Shown here one piece after another: positions 12,601-25,109 of a stretch of 64,000 nucleotides of DNA (positions within the stretch are counted from its first letter, which is position 1; the number at the start of each line of letters is the position of its first letter). The translations under genes were made by a program, and so were the position numbers. A model generated the notes under the pieces. The model was not told the origin of the DNA and ran no database searches. It saw nothing but the letters and a program-made list of their open reading frames with translations. This stretch comes from Apis mellifera (Eukaryota; Arthropoda; Insecta; Hymenoptera; Apidae): assembly GCF_003254395.2 (NCBI RefSeq), contig NC_037648.1, positions 971,868 through 1,035,867 on the forward strand, in the 5' to 3' direction.

Positions 12601-13100
12601 ATTTCTTGTATCACAAAAATTTAAACGCTTTTTCAATCTATTCCTACAAGAAATTGCATTGCAATTTCCTTTCAAACATCTATAGAAAACACGACCAGTG
12701 TTTTCACAGTGCTTCAGTGAATTCGTTTACACGATCAAATTTATATTCTCCTCGAACGAGAGAAACTTTCATGATGTCAAAATATTCATATCCATTAAAA
12801 CTGAGGAATCTTTCGCTCGCATGAAATTATCAGAGCGAATTAACTTTTTATTCAAAGATTCAACGTTCCAAACAATATTACAGCTTCACGATCAATTTTT
12901 AAAATTTGATTATTCTTTCATGCAATGAGAGCCAACTATTTGTTCAGACATCTTACACGTTTGCACTTCGATCTTACCATCGCGAAGAATTAATATCACG
13001 AATCGAGAACTCGTTTTTAATGAACTGGATGTCCTCGAAATATTTCACGTTATGGCCAAGTAATGAACGGCTTTTAAGAACTGTGACAACTCATTGAATT
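12601..13100. other. Mixed-composition stretch, no gene recognised
   Basis: Slightly GC-richer than its neighbours, with three short overlapping plus-strand frames (12606-12824, 12698-12928, 12906-13097). None has a recognisable motif and no splice signals join them. Confidence 0.4.
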
Positions 13101-13103
13101 TTT

Positions 13104-13515
13104 TTAATGAATTCTTTTATCGATTGTAATTGCCCGATTTTGTTACTGAAAGTTAAATATCGTGGACACAGGATGTTTCATACAATTTGATCTAAACCTG
13201 TAGAATAAGGATAAAGGAAAATTTTATTAAAATGTAAAATTTGTAATTTTATGAGAATTTAATGTAATAATTTTAAATATAATATACCTTTAAATCTTTA
13301 AGAGATCCGACAATTTATTATATTTTTAATGGATTCTTTTTATTAATTGTAATTATCAGGATGTTGTTACTTGAAATGTTCATTTATGGATACAGAAATA
13401 TTTTATATAACTTAATCAAGTTTCTGAAAATAGAAATGTGGAAGAGGATAGAGGAAAATTTTAATAAAATGTAAAATATTGTAAGATATTTTATAAAAAA
13501 TGTAATATAATTTGC
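13104..13515. repeat. Old tandem duplication, unit about 225-237 bases
   Basis: The first copy (about 13104-13275) and second copy (about 13325-13510) share a TTTTTAATG start, a TTGTAATT block, a GGATA-AGGAAAATTTTA block and AAATGTAAAAT. Many substitutions and small indels separate them. Confidence 0.6.
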
Positions 13516-14360
13516 TTATCAATAAGCAAGGCTAATATCTGTAAATCAGTAAAAGCAACTTATTAAAATTTAATTTTATAATTTCGATTTTTGAAGTATT
13601 ATAAAATATATTTATGACAAAAAGAATGATTTTTGCAATACGATTCTAATATGATGCAAATATTTCTTCAAATTAATTCTGTAAATAAAAAAAAATATAT
13701 TTTATAAATAAAGTTTTATGAAAATTAAAAAACATTTTTTTAATTGCATAATGTAATAAATATATAAAACTAAAATATCAAATATACAAAGAACGAACAT
13801 ATATTTAAATTAGTAAAGTAAACAAAAAAAATAATACCTACATTATTCTATAAATTTATATACTTTAAAAGAAAATTTTTTTTTTTTTTAATATGAAAGT
13901 GTTCTTCTCGACTGTTTCATTTCTTTTTTCCTAGAATTCTCGTTATGCATCGAGGATCTTGATGTATATGAGACTTAATTGAACTGACACGTGGAATGCG
14001 AGCAAATACATATATCACCCGCACAAAGTGAATCTTGGATCATTTTGAAGCATTGCATTGCCATGTATGTAACATGTAATTTCAAATATGATGGAGTACT
14101 TATTAAGATGCAGTTAAATGCAAAATAGATACTCTTAAAAATGATGCTTATTTTTTGCACATTTTTCTTCTTTTTCACCATTCATATTTAAATATTTCAA
14201 ATAAAAAATATACAGCCTCTCCCTTTGTGTATTTGCAGTTTTCATTCAATTTTACAATAGGTAACTTCTTTCTATCAACATCTGTACTCTAAGAAAAGAA
14301 ATTTTTTCTCAATTTTTATTACTCTACTACATTCATAAAAAAAAAAAAAAAAAAAAAAGA
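13516..14360. other. AT-rich non-coding stretch
   Basis: AT-rich, with an A20 run at 14339-14358. The minus-strand frame 13975-14181 has no domain that I recognise. Confidence 0.6.
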
Positions 14361-14381
14361 AAAACTTACCTTCAAACTTAC

Positions 14382-14507
14382 CTCAGGTTCCTGAAATAAA
14401 TCATTGCTTCTGTAACAGTAGAAGAAACTTGGATTTATAAAAGAAACTGTTCTTGCCCGCCATTTATTGTCAAATTTCAGAACTTCTGCCTTACAGAACC
14501 CTGTCCT
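14382..14507 (-). CDS. Weak candidate internal exon with tandem donors
   Basis: On the minus strand a 42-codon stretch is open from just after a TAG (14508-14510) to a strong donor, CCTGAG followed by GTAAGTTTG. A second GTAAGT lies 12 bases further on, so both donors keep the same frame. The translation has mixed, protein-like composition but no domain that I know. The best pyrimidine-tract acceptor (TTTTTCAG, 14541-14548) lies beyond two in-frame stops, so a coding acceptor is not secure. It may instead be an untranslated exon or chance. Confidence 0.2.
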
Positions 14508-14574
14508 CTATTGTACAACATCACCTCATTGACAAATTTCCTGAAAAAGGGGCAAGAATTAGAAAAATGAACAA

Positions 14575-15340
14575 ATGAATCCTAAAAAATCCTTAAAATA
14601 AAATTCAGAAACGTATTTAATATATTTTCAATAAGAATAAAAAATAAAAATCTTCCTTTTATAACCATTTTTAAAATTCCCAAAAAAATTCCTCTCCCCA
14701 AAAAATGAAATCCTTTTACAATCCCTAATAATAATAATAATAATAAATCAAAAGACCAAACAACCAAACAAACAAACAAACTCATGTATCTCGAAACTAT
14801 ATCTTTCCCCGAGAATCCCTCTCTCTCTCTTTCTCTCTCTCTCTCTCCTTTCATCCCTTTTCGAATTACAAATGCATCGAGGCAAGGTTCAAGGGAATCG
14901 AGCTTCATTTCCGCGTCACGCATCAAAGTGCAGAGAAATTCACACTTTGCCGAGCCGTCCTTACGAGTCGAGAGAAAGAGAAAGAGACAGAGATAGAGAC
15001 AGAGACTGAGAGAGAGAGAGAGAAGCGAGAGCGGGAGTCGACGGCCCAGCATACACAGTGTGCCGCGATATCCTCGTTAAATCTTATCCCGAGAGACGGT
15101 GGACCCGCGGCGGTGCTCGTTATCAAAGGGATCCCCCTATGTTTTAACAATATACTTGCGAGACGGTGTACATACTTTGCCGTGAACAGGTCTGGCTTCC
15201 GCGTGAACAGTTGTGCGCACTTCCGCGTCTGGCCTAGGGTGGTGGCTCTGATATTTTCTCGCGCTTCTTCGCGACATAACCTCGAAGCAACGAGGAAAAT
15301 TGTCATTAAAGATGGAGGGGATTTAACGAGCGAAAGGCTT
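14575..15340. promoter_or_regulatory. GA/CT tracts next to a GC-rich island
   Basis: A CT tract (14817-14848) and a purine tract (14970-15027, mostly GA) lead into a CpG-bearing GC-rich block (15030-15310). GA repeats beside GC-rich sequence occur at insect GAGA-factor promoters and elements. Frames are open in several registers on both strands, as expected from composition. No TATA box or transcript start is clear, so the regulatory role is inference. Confidence 0.3.
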
Positions 15341-16500
15341 TGTTACGTTGTTATACAGTTCGGGAAAAATAGTTTTTCCCGAATTATTTTCTTTCTTCCA
15401 TATTTTTCGTCTTCTTTTAAAGATTTCTTTTTTTTTTTTTTTTGGTTAGGATTCTTCGTGATATTGGAGTTACTTGGAGTATCCTCTTTTTCAATCTCTA
15501 TAAAATAAAATTAAATAAAATTAGCTCGATATTTTCTATTTTTTATAATATTTCTCAATCAACTCCACGATTTTCGTAAGATGTATAATAAAATAAGCGA
15601 TTATGGAGGATTTTGAAAATCGTCAAATAAAAATAACAGATAATCTCTAATTTTAAATTATAATTCGAAGAAAAAGCTCCAGCCGGATCGAGCAAGTATT
15701 ATAAATTCATGAACAAAATGGAGAATTTATTTCTTCTATAAGTATAAAATCTCAATTTTGTATTTATATTAATTCTAGTTTAGTTAAAAAAAAAAAGATG
15801 AAAAGTTATATTTCGCGAGGTAAAAATACATTTGATCGCACGGCAAGTTAATTACATGCTAGACTTTTCTTTCTTTTTTTTTTTTTTCGAAAAATGTACC
15901 CTCTCCAATTACTACAAAAACTTGACTTGAACAGGAGAGAAACTAGAACCCCATACTCTTGGTAATTACAAGATAGGGAATGCATGCCGTGTAATATTTT
16001 ATAGATCGAGTTAGAATGATTAAATTACAGAGAGGCACGATAAAATAAATATATTTCGATAAATACGATGACATTAATTTCACGATAGATATTATAATTT
16101 TCTCGCGTATATTATAAAAAAAAATATATATATATATTTATGTATATAATCATAATTTGAGCTTGACAAAATTACTCGATAATTTTCTTTAATAATAAAT
16201 TCATATAACAAATATTCTTATATTTTCTGGCATATAATTTTCAAAATTATCCGATATTGTAATATTTAAATAATTTATCTTCCAAAATATATTTATAAAA
16301 GATTATTCTAAATTTGATCATTCAATTCTCTTGTGCGAAGAATTTACATCTAAAAGAAGATATTATATCAAATTTTCGAAAATTCACAAAAAAAAAAAAA
16401 AAAAAAATATCCATTAACAAATATCACACTCTTGTCGTAATTAGACAATGGAAGAGTTGTTCGAGCAAAATTAATTCGCATTACGCGTTTCTCAAAGTGT
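15341..16500. other. AT-rich stretch with homopolymer tracts
   Basis: T17 near 15425-15442, A and T runs at 15786 and 15874-15888, and A20 near 16388. No gene supported. Confidence 0.65.
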
Positions 16501-16760
16501 TCAACAACTGTCCCCAAACGTCGCCGGTGTGTCAGACATGAAAGCGAAGCGCGCTTTAATTAATGCACCAGAGTAGGCAAGCCCCAAGTTTCCGTTTCCT
16601 TGAATTCAAAGCAGCCATCTGGGCATAGGCAGAGTCCCTGTTCCACTACCGAAAACGCGGCCCATGTGACGGTCAAAGCGACCAACTTCCGCTCTATCCA
16701 TCATTACCTCTCGCTATTTCCCAATTTTCCACGTGGACGATCTTCCTTTTATCCTGGACA
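16501..16760. other. GC-richer island, no gene recognised
   Basis: A compact island with CpG, followed by a short TA microsatellite at about 16761-16780. The short plus-strand frame 16600-16830 runs into that microsatellite and is unlikely to be coding. Confidence 0.35.
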
Positions 16761-16780
16761 AATATATATATATATATATA

Positions 16781-17647
16781 TTTCTATCTATTTAAGCGAA
16801 TGTATTCGAATATATTTCGCGAGAAATTGACGTAGGATAATTGGATTCGATTTGAATATAAGAAAAATTTTAACACGTATTGTTATTAATAAAAAAAAAA
16901 ATATTCTATAAAAAAGAATCCAACGAATAATTTCTTTGCACGTTTGTCCAAAGAGAAATGCAATCGAGGAAGAAATAAAGAGAGAGAAAAAAAAAATAAT
17001 GAGACATAAATTCGAGTTTATTTAAGCTCGAATAAGCAAGAATATTCCACTGTATCTTGTAGATGGTTCGTTAGCCGTCTTTGTATTATACGTAATATAT
17101 CATGTATCAACCGCTATAAGTGACTGCTCAATCTCCTTTATTACCGCAACTGAAAAATCCAACGAAACCCATCGTGGCAATGTGTGTCGAACCGTATAAA
17201 CCGCAAGAGTTAAATCTGATTAAAATGGATCGCTTGCGTGCGTTTCGCCATTAAAAACCTATTTTCCATGCTCGACTAAAAATACGTGACGACAATAACA
17301 AGTCGTCTCTCTGCGGCGAAATTGTACGATAGCTCTGTCGGTGGACCGAACAGTTTCCAAGAGCGATATTTTCGAAAATAATGAAAACTTATTTCACACG
17401 AGATGATTTAATTAACGATGCCGTGTAATTTTCATCCTCATTTTGGAATTTTTTTTTACGCGAAGTTCGGTGAAAATTGTTATTCGTGTTTGTTGTAAAA
17501 GTAGCGAGCGTTTTATTCGTTTCTTTTCTTTCTTTTTCTGCAAAATAATTGTAATTTCAATTTTGCTATTGGTTAAATAGAATATAATTTCACTTTACTA
17601 GTTAATTTAATTGCATAAATTTTACGTATAATTATATACATTTTACT
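16781..17647. other. Mixed AT-rich stretch, nothing recognised
   Basis: Composition is slightly more balanced at 17050-17350. I see no convincing frame, splice pair or repeat. Confidence 0.5.
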
Positions 17648-17975
17648 TTACAATATAACCTAACCTCAAAAAATAAAATTCGTAGATCTTTATTCGTTTC
17701 AACGTATCGCTTATTACGCAACTTACTAACGTATAACTTATAAAATTTCTTTAATAGTATTATTTTGATTGTATAAGAGTACGCACCGTGTGTCCTTCGA
17801 TCGATTAATCTAAAAAAAAAATAAAACTCGTGGGTCTTCGTTCGTTTCATTGCGAAACGTGTCACCATTATAGAAGAAGAAAGAAAGTCACTAGTCTAGT
17901 AACTACTTGGCCAACTAACCTAACCTAAAGGATAAAACTCGTACATCTTTGTTCGTTTCATTACAAAACTTGTAT
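17648..17975. repeat. Three dispersed copies of a TTAGG-linked repeat
   Basis: A block of the form AATAAAACTCGT, ATCTTYGTTCGTTTCA, then a GCAAAAC-like stretch occurs near 17672, 17818 and 17932. Two copies directly follow a TAACCTAACC motif (17656 and 17915), the complement of the TTAGG telomere repeat. The copies are diverged, with spacing of about 150 and 112 bases. Confidence 0.6.
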
Positions 17976-18769
17976 GCGAGAAAATTAATAAATTACTTAA
18001 CTTTTTAATCGTAATAAGATTTTTAATTAATAATTATTCATAGACGATTATCGTAATTAATTAATTGGAATCGTACTACTAGAGACAAATATTATTTATT
18101 TATCCATACGATATGCCTCGTATAAATATATATAATTCCATCGTGAAAATGTCAACGATTATTCAAAAATACAACTCGGTATTATATTTTTCCACCAGTT
18201 ACCTATGGTTGGACAGTACATCAATGTTCATTTCACGCCATCATCGCTCTCTTTATTCTCTCATTCGCGATATTTAAAAAAATACACAACACTGCACTGT
18301 TACGTTAAAAATTTGCCGCAATATGCATATCTCGACGTGTCGTTTCATATGATGTCACAGTCCTCCCTCGAAAATACAACATTTTACGACTTCTCTCTCC
18401 CTGCCAGAACTGGAAAGAACGGATATATCTGTTGCATTGGAACTGACAGTCTCTTTCCATAGGTTGTCGTTGCCTTTGAACGAGGCTGGCATATAAATGC
18501 ATCGTTGCCCGTGACGAGAAGGTTTCCAAGCGATAAAAGCGTAAACGCACGGGTATATCGACGACAGCTACATTCACACGATTCGATCGTGCCAATCGTT
18601 TCGCTCGTGTCTGGCCTTCTTCTCATTCCTTATCTCCTTTCCTCCATCTCTACTAACTCGGGCCAAATGTTTGGACTTTTCAACTTTAACCATATATACC
18701 TTATCTTTCTCAGCAATATGATTGTTTCGTAGGGAAATAAAATTTCTTGCGTTTCGTAGCAATTTTTTT
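17976..18769. other. GC-richer island (18200-18700) in AT-rich DNA
   Basis: Several short frames overlap on both strands here and conflict with one another, so none is preferred. No domain recognised and no strong splice pair. Confidence 0.35.
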
Positions 18770-18826
18770 TCCCGGGAGAGAAAGGTGAGAGGAAGAGAGA
18801 AGGGAGGGGAGAGGAGGAAAATTAGG
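18770..18826 (+). repeat. Purine tract rich in GGA/GAGA
   Basis: An almost uninterrupted run of G and A on the plus strand. Such polypurine tracts can form triplex structures and often serve as GAGA-type elements. Confidence 0.6.
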
Positions 18827-19639
18827 AAAAATTAGAATTTTTTTGCTGTTAATAAAATATGAAAAGAGAATAATAAAAATGGCGTCTTTTCTTAACTTTA
18901 ATGATATATTCTAATTGTTTTATGGAAAAATAAAATTGCGTGATAAATAATCAAACTTTGTTACATATTCGTGTAGATGTAAATTAACAATTTTTAAATG
19001 TTAATACCATGTACTCTATAATATTTATGTATAAAACAGAGAAAGGCAATAATTTAAAGGCATTTTCGTATTTATACAGTTGAAAAATGGGAAAAAGAAA
19101 AAGAGCGTAACGTTGTAATAAAATATTTAAATGAAATGTAAATATTTGTATTTTTACATTGCTCAGCAAAAAGTTCCTAGCAGTTTATGGTGCTATTTGA
19201 TTTCGGAGGAACTGGCCAGGACGTATAATTTCTTCCATCAAAATGAAAATTGCGAAGAGCCAAGTCTGGCATCGCGTTTAATCAGATCGAATAAAGGGAA
19301 CCAGACTCTCCCCGTTACAATTTCAAAGGGATCCGTGGAAAGTTTGGAAAATACGCAAAAGGCGGGTTGGGGGGGGGGAGGAGGGAGGTCTTGCGGAAAC
19401 GAAAAGTGAAAAGTTTTGCGAAAAGTTTGAGAATAAAACCGAAGATCGATCCGTGGCGGTTGATGAAAAGACAGTTCGATTGTTTCAATTTGGGAAGATT
19501 GTCCGCATCGTTCCACGCAACCACGCTTGCCAACTTACGACGAGTTAAAAGTTCCCTATCTATCTCGAAATAAAACCGGGGAAGCGGAAGATGGAACGTT
19601 TCGCAAAATGAATGAATTTTCCGATTTTGATTATTTTTT
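18827..19639. other. Mixed stretch with a G-quadruplex motif
   Basis: AT-rich to 19160, then GC-richer. At 19361-19388 the plus strand has GGCGGG, a run of ten G, then GGAGGGAGG, a good match to a four-tract G-quadruplex. Short frames on both strands conflict, and none is supported. Confidence 0.45.
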
Positions 19640-20730
19640 TTTTTTTTTTCTAGAATATTCAAACATTTTTTTACACATCTCAATTGAAATTTTATTGCAA
19701 TTTGGAGAAGAAGTAATTTACGAAAATTTTTACATTCGAGTGGAAAAGAATTGTATGATGTATCGAGATCGATTAAGAAAAAAAAAATTTAGGTTATTTG
19801 AAATATTCAAACATTTTTTAAACATCTCAATTGAAATTTTATTTGGACAAGAAGCAATTTACGAAAATTTTTACATTCGAGTGGAAAAGAATTATATGAT
19901 GTATCAAGATCGATTAAGAAAAAAAAAATTTAGGTTATTTGAAATATTCAAACATTTTTTAAACATCTCAATTGAAATTTTATTTGGACAAGAAGCAATT
20001 TACGAAAATTTTTACATTCGAGTGGAAAAGAATTATATGATGTATCAAGATCGATTAAGAAAAAAAAAATTTAGGTTATTTGAAATATTCAAACATTTTT
20101 TAAACATCTCAATTGAAATTTTATTGCAATTTGGACAAGAAGTAATGATAATTTATGAAAATTTTTACATTTGAGTGGAAAAAAATTATATGATGTATCA
20201 AGATCGATTAAGAAAAAAAAATTTAGGTTATTTTTTTTTTTTAGAATATTTATTAAATATTCAAACATTTTTTACACATCTCAATTGAAATTTTATTGCA
20301 ATTTGGACAAGAAATAATTTACGAAAATTTTTACATTCGAGTGGAAAAGAATTGTATGATGTATCAAGATCGATTAAGAAAAAAAAAATTTAATTATTTT
20401 TTTTTTTAGAATGTTTGAAATATTTAAACACTTTTTACATCTCTCAATTGAAATTTTATTGAAATTTGGACAAGAAGTAATGATAATTTACGAAAATTTT
20501 TACATTCAAGTGGAAAAGAATTATATGATGTATCAAGATTGATTAAGAAAAAAAAATTTAGGTTATTTGAAATATTCAAACATTTTTTAAACATCTCAAT
20601 TGAAATTTTATTGCAATTTGGAGAAGAAGTAATGATAATTTATGAAAATTTTTACATTCGAGTGGAAAAGAATTATACGATGTATCGAGATCGATTAAGA
20701 AAAAAAAAATTTAATCTTTTTTAATAATAT
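19640..20730 (+). repeat. Seven-copy minisatellite, units of 141-169 bases
   Basis: The landmark GTGGAAAAGAATT recurs at 19740, 19881, 20022, 20175 (one base changed), 20341, 20510 and 20662. The first two steps are exactly 141 bases, that is 47 codons, so those copies stay in one open frame and give a 47-residue repeat in 19527-20174. Later units carry indels and break the frame. The open frame is better explained by the repeat length than by selection. Confidence 0.92.
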
Positions 20731-20814
20731 CGTGAAAAATAAAAAATATTTTATCGGTTTATAAAATTTATTGGAACGATTTTATAACAATTTTTTTTTT
20801 CTTTTACGATCAAA

Positions 20815-21180
20815 GAGGTGTATCCGTGTATCCGTAGATGAGAGCGTACATTTGTCGAGAAGCGGGCGGAAACAATTTCGAACGAGCAGTATATACGTTT
20901 TCCATTGGACCGTATGTTATTGGAATTGTGTTTAAACCGCGTGTTCCGTATTCCCGCGCGCGCGCCAGTTTCGACACCGATAACGAATTAACGCCATTGA
21001 AAATTATTACACCTGGCGAAACCACCTGAAAATAATTCCATTCTGCCCGAGATTCGAAACAATGGGAAATCTCTGGACGGAATGGAACGATAAAACAACC
21101 GCTGCTATCTCGCCCCACTGTTTGGACACTTTCTATGTTAATGGAATCCTGGCCTGGATTAAAACATTGTGGAGAGTAAG
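20815..21180. other. GC-richer island ending at a donor-like site
   Basis: A CpG-containing island with an alternating CG stretch (about 20953-20965). It ends near a donor-like GAGAGTAAGTC at about 21172 on the plus strand, but I found no convincing acceptor and no coding frame into it. Confidence 0.3.
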
Positions 21181-22240
21181 TCTTGGAGAAATATTATACA
21201 AGTTTGATTAATACTGAAACTATGGGTTTGTTATTAGAGTGGAAAAATTTCAATGGAGAAGTGTAAAATGGGGAGGGGGAGGAAAAGAATGGAAGAATTT
21301 GAGATATTTTGAATTTTGAAAATTTTGAAAATGGAGAAATTGAATAACGCAAGGAAGGAAAATAAAATTTAAAGGGTGTTAATATTTTGAAGTATTTCAA
21401 ACACTTCATTTGATCGAATGTTATGTTATATTATTTTTCTGAAGGGCACTCTCCTGCATTTTTCTTCCATTAAATTAAATTTATTCATTTTTTCTACCTT
21501 TAAATTACAAACAGTTTTTTATGCACTGTCACGCTCACGTATGCATGTACACGTTCCACTTTTGTAAATAAAGACTCAACATTCGCCCTTAGGCGAATGC
21601 AAAGTGTTGAAATAGGACAAAAATAATAATAAAAAAAAAAAATAAATAAAAAAAAAATTGAAAGTGAAAAAGTTTTTATCCTATAACTAACTTCATAGTT
21701 TCTCAAAGTATAATATATAGAATAGATTCAAAAGTATAGAGTATATTTGTAATTCATGAAGCAAACTTGAAGTATGCAAATTGCATGATATTTCAAAAGT
21801 TCCTTTTCGATTCTTTTTTTTTTTCTTATTCACACATTATTGCGATCTATCTTTTGTAAAAAAAAAAATCCGTATTGTATAAATAAATTAAAATAAATGG
21901 ATCTTTAATAACTTTTTATTTATTTAATAATTAATATAATAAAAGATGTTATACAATAGCAATTTCAATAATTGCGTATAAATTAATGTATACTGCAAAC
22001 GAGAGAGAGATCGGCCAATAATGAGTTAATTTTAACCCAACTTATTACAATATAAGACAAGTTGTTGATGTCTGAAGATAACTTCAATAACAAAAGGTCG
22101 TTTAGTACCATAACAGCTGGTAAATTAATGGTATTTGAAGCAATGACTTGCATCGTTCATATAACCAATTTAAACGATAATGTTTTGCTCCATTGACATG
22201 TAACAAGCAAATATACTACACGCGCAATTAGAATAACGTA
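21181..22240. other. AT-rich non-coding stretch
   Basis: A-rich and T-rich tracts, no supported gene. A patch at 21240-21400 is purine-rich. Confidence 0.6.
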
Positions 22241-22760
22241 CATAGTTTCTTCTGGATAACGTCGCATTCGATGATGAAAATTTATTCAATCTTGCGATGG
22301 AAACGTTACTCCCCGGTATTCTATTTTACCTACAGCCGGTAACCAATTGGTGACGATTGTTTCCGTTATTCGATTTCGAAAGTTCCCGCGTTTAATTCTA
22401 CACTACCGGAAAATAATCTTAAACTCGTTAAACCGTCGGCCAAACGACGTTCCGCCGTCGAATCGAGCCGAGATCCAAACAATTATAACCGAATCTCGCG
22501 AATAGTCGATTGGGTTAGATGCGGTTGCAAACTTACCGCGAACTCACCAACCTACTGCAACTCTAATGGCCGATCAAGCCGTTACCAGACACGTAAACGA
22601 GATAAAGGCCTCCTTTTCTCCTTTCATAATTGCTTGTTACATCGTTGCTAGCAGGCAGGTTGAATCGGTTAATTGGTTTTAGTTGGCAACGCTGCTTTGC
22701 AGCTTTTCGGATACAATGGATTGAATGAAATTTTAATTAAAGAGCTCGGTGCTGACAATG
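22241..22760. other. GC-richer island, possibly regulatory
   Basis: About 500 bases of balanced, CpG-containing sequence with no open frame of note, even though GC is raised. A minus-strand donor-like GCGGTAAGTTT lies at about 22535, but the upstream sequence has stops in all frames that I checked. Confidence 0.3.
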
Positions 22761-23540
22761 AAAATTTTTGGCTTTAAAATGGGGAGGAGAGAACAATTTG
22801 AATTTTATGCTAGATACGGTTGAAATCATTATTTTATATAAACCGTTTCAACGGATTAGAGCTGCAATGGAAAAAAAAAAAATTTTCTTTATATAATCTT
22901 CATATATTTTAAAATTCCTTAAAATTTTATCTTAATTCATGTAATGATCTATAGATTTAATAATTAATATAACAATTTTATAATTAGCAAAATTATTATT
23001 CAAAATTTATAATTATTTTTCTCTCCAAGTGACCCGGTTAAATTTACTTCATCAAAAAAAAAAAAGAAAAAATAAAAAGTCGTAAATTATTTTACAAGAA
23101 ATTTTCAAAGGAATGCTCTATACGAGTTGCATTGCCATAACTCATCGATGAATTATAACGGGACAATTATACCAGTTTTCCCATTCCAAAATTGCAGTGT
23201 TGGCAACCGGCTCTGGATTTAATGGAATTAATTTGATAAGACAGAATGTGTAAACTCCATGAAATCGCATTTACTACGTGGATATCTATCACCGACGATT
23301 TCGAAAACCGATAATCCTATAAACTGGCAAGATATGTACGAGAATTCCATAAATTCCCCCGTCTCGCGTTGCAAATGGCCGATTCGCGTTCTCCCTCCTT
23401 TTTCCGCCCAGACCGAGGTAAAGAGGTGCAGAAATAAAAATGGGAAGAAAGCAATTTATCCGCGAAAAACGATTAATCTTCGGGAGTTTAATGCATCCCT
23501 TGCGTGGGACAACGGTGACTCGAGTTATCAATTATAAAAG
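22761..23540. other. AT-rich stretch, then a GC-richer block
   Basis: The block 23150-23540 is open on both strands (23259-23537 plus, 23289-23531 minus), which is typical of composition rather than coding. No domain recognised. Confidence 0.4.
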
Positions 23541-23941
23541 TTGGGTGGCCGAGGTTATGAAAAAAAGGACGAAACGATTAAACGATTAAAATATTGTGTA
23601 ATTCGTTATTCTTCTGTGATTAATCATTTTGCAATTAAAGGGGCTATTATCTTTTCGCTAAGTCTGGAAATTTTCTTAAACGTCTTATTTTTCCATGATA
23701 AGAGATCTATTGGACACGATAAATTGGATATAAAGTTTATTATAGTAAAATATATTGAAATTTTTTTCTTCTTTTTCTCGAATAAAATACTATTCTTGAG
23801 GTTATTTTTAAGTTAATTTTAGAATACTTCGAGAAAATTAGATATCACGATTATGATTATCTTCACTTCGTTTGAATAAATTAATATTTCGAAATCTTTT
23901 CGTATCTTTCGATAAAATATTTTTCTCTCTTCATAATAATA

Positions 23942-23973
<32 letters not shown>

Positions 23974-25040
23974 AAAATAATAAATTTAGAAATATTATTT
24001 AAATATTATCTATGAAATATTCAATAGAAAAATTTTTATCGATCGTATTTTATTCAATTATGTTCTATAATATTCATCTGACATAATGAAATATTGCCGC
24101 GAGACGATAATAAAAAATTTCGCAAGAGGATTATAAAAGAATGAAGTGTTTACATGTACTATGTAAATATGGCGATATTCACAGAGATATTGTAATTCAA
24201 ATATTAAATTTTCTCCTTTTTATAATAGCAAAAGTCTCGTATTAATTATTGCGAAAAAAATTTATTACTTGCAATTTAATATTTTTTAAAAATGATATTA
24301 ATAAATGATAATTCTCTAATGACAATATTTTTTTTTTCTCATAAAAAATTATAACAATTGTATTAGAAATAAAGACATTAAGGATAAAAAGTATCAAGAA
24401 TAAAATAAATTGTAATTATTTTTACACGAGATATTAAATTGTACGTTAAAAGCAGTAACTTGTAGTCTTAAAGATATCAAACTTGACAATTTATTAAATT
24501 TATTCACCGAAACTCTTGGAGAAATTTACACGATAGTTCTGAACTTTGTACAACTTTGAACTGTTAAAGATGTCTAACAACTCGACTATTTATTAAAATT
24601 ATTCATTGGAGAAATTTAGATAGTACAGGGATTTTATAGGTTAGAAAGGAAGTTGCGTGATATACGATACCTCTTTTAAACGAATTGTTCTCGTTTAAAG
24701 CGTTTTCTCGAAGGTTTTAACACTTATTAATACATATCGACAGGTATAAGACAGAGAGAAACCACAGAAGTGGCTCGATATTTTCGAAGCAGCTTAAGCT
24801 ACAATCGATAGGAATGTTCCTTAACAACGTACGCCTAACTAATTCTATTTCCATCGTTCAAGAGTCTCTTACCTCATCGTACCGTTTATTCTAGAAAAAA
24901 CGTTCGTTGGAAATTAATCGCAGGATCACCATACATCTTCTGTACACACTTTAGAAATTTTTGAAACGACCAAGCAGATATATCGCCCACTTCAATAATT
25001 ACACAAAGCCGTATACTTTATAATACTGATTCTCAACTTC
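23541..25040. other. AT-rich stretch with a GAT microsatellite
   Basis: A perfect GAT/ATG trinucleotide run lies at about 23942-23973. Otherwise AT-rich with no supported gene. Confidence 0.65.
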
Positions 25041-25041
25041 T

Positions 25042-25056
25042 GGGGGGGGGGGGGGG
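25042..25056 (+). repeat. Uninterrupted G15 run
   Basis: Fifteen consecutive G in a strongly AT-rich region. It is prone to replication slippage and to four-stranded structure, and its true length may be poorly resolved by sequencing. Confidence 0.9.
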
Positions 25057-25109
25057 AAATAACTACGTTATTTTATCCTAGATGGCACTCTCGTTTTCCT
25101 TATTCTTTT

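Noticed and set aside
14582..15052. 156-codon minus-strand frame
   Set aside because: The middle is a translation of GA and CT tracts (Arg-Glu and Leu-Ser repeats) and the end is low-complexity.
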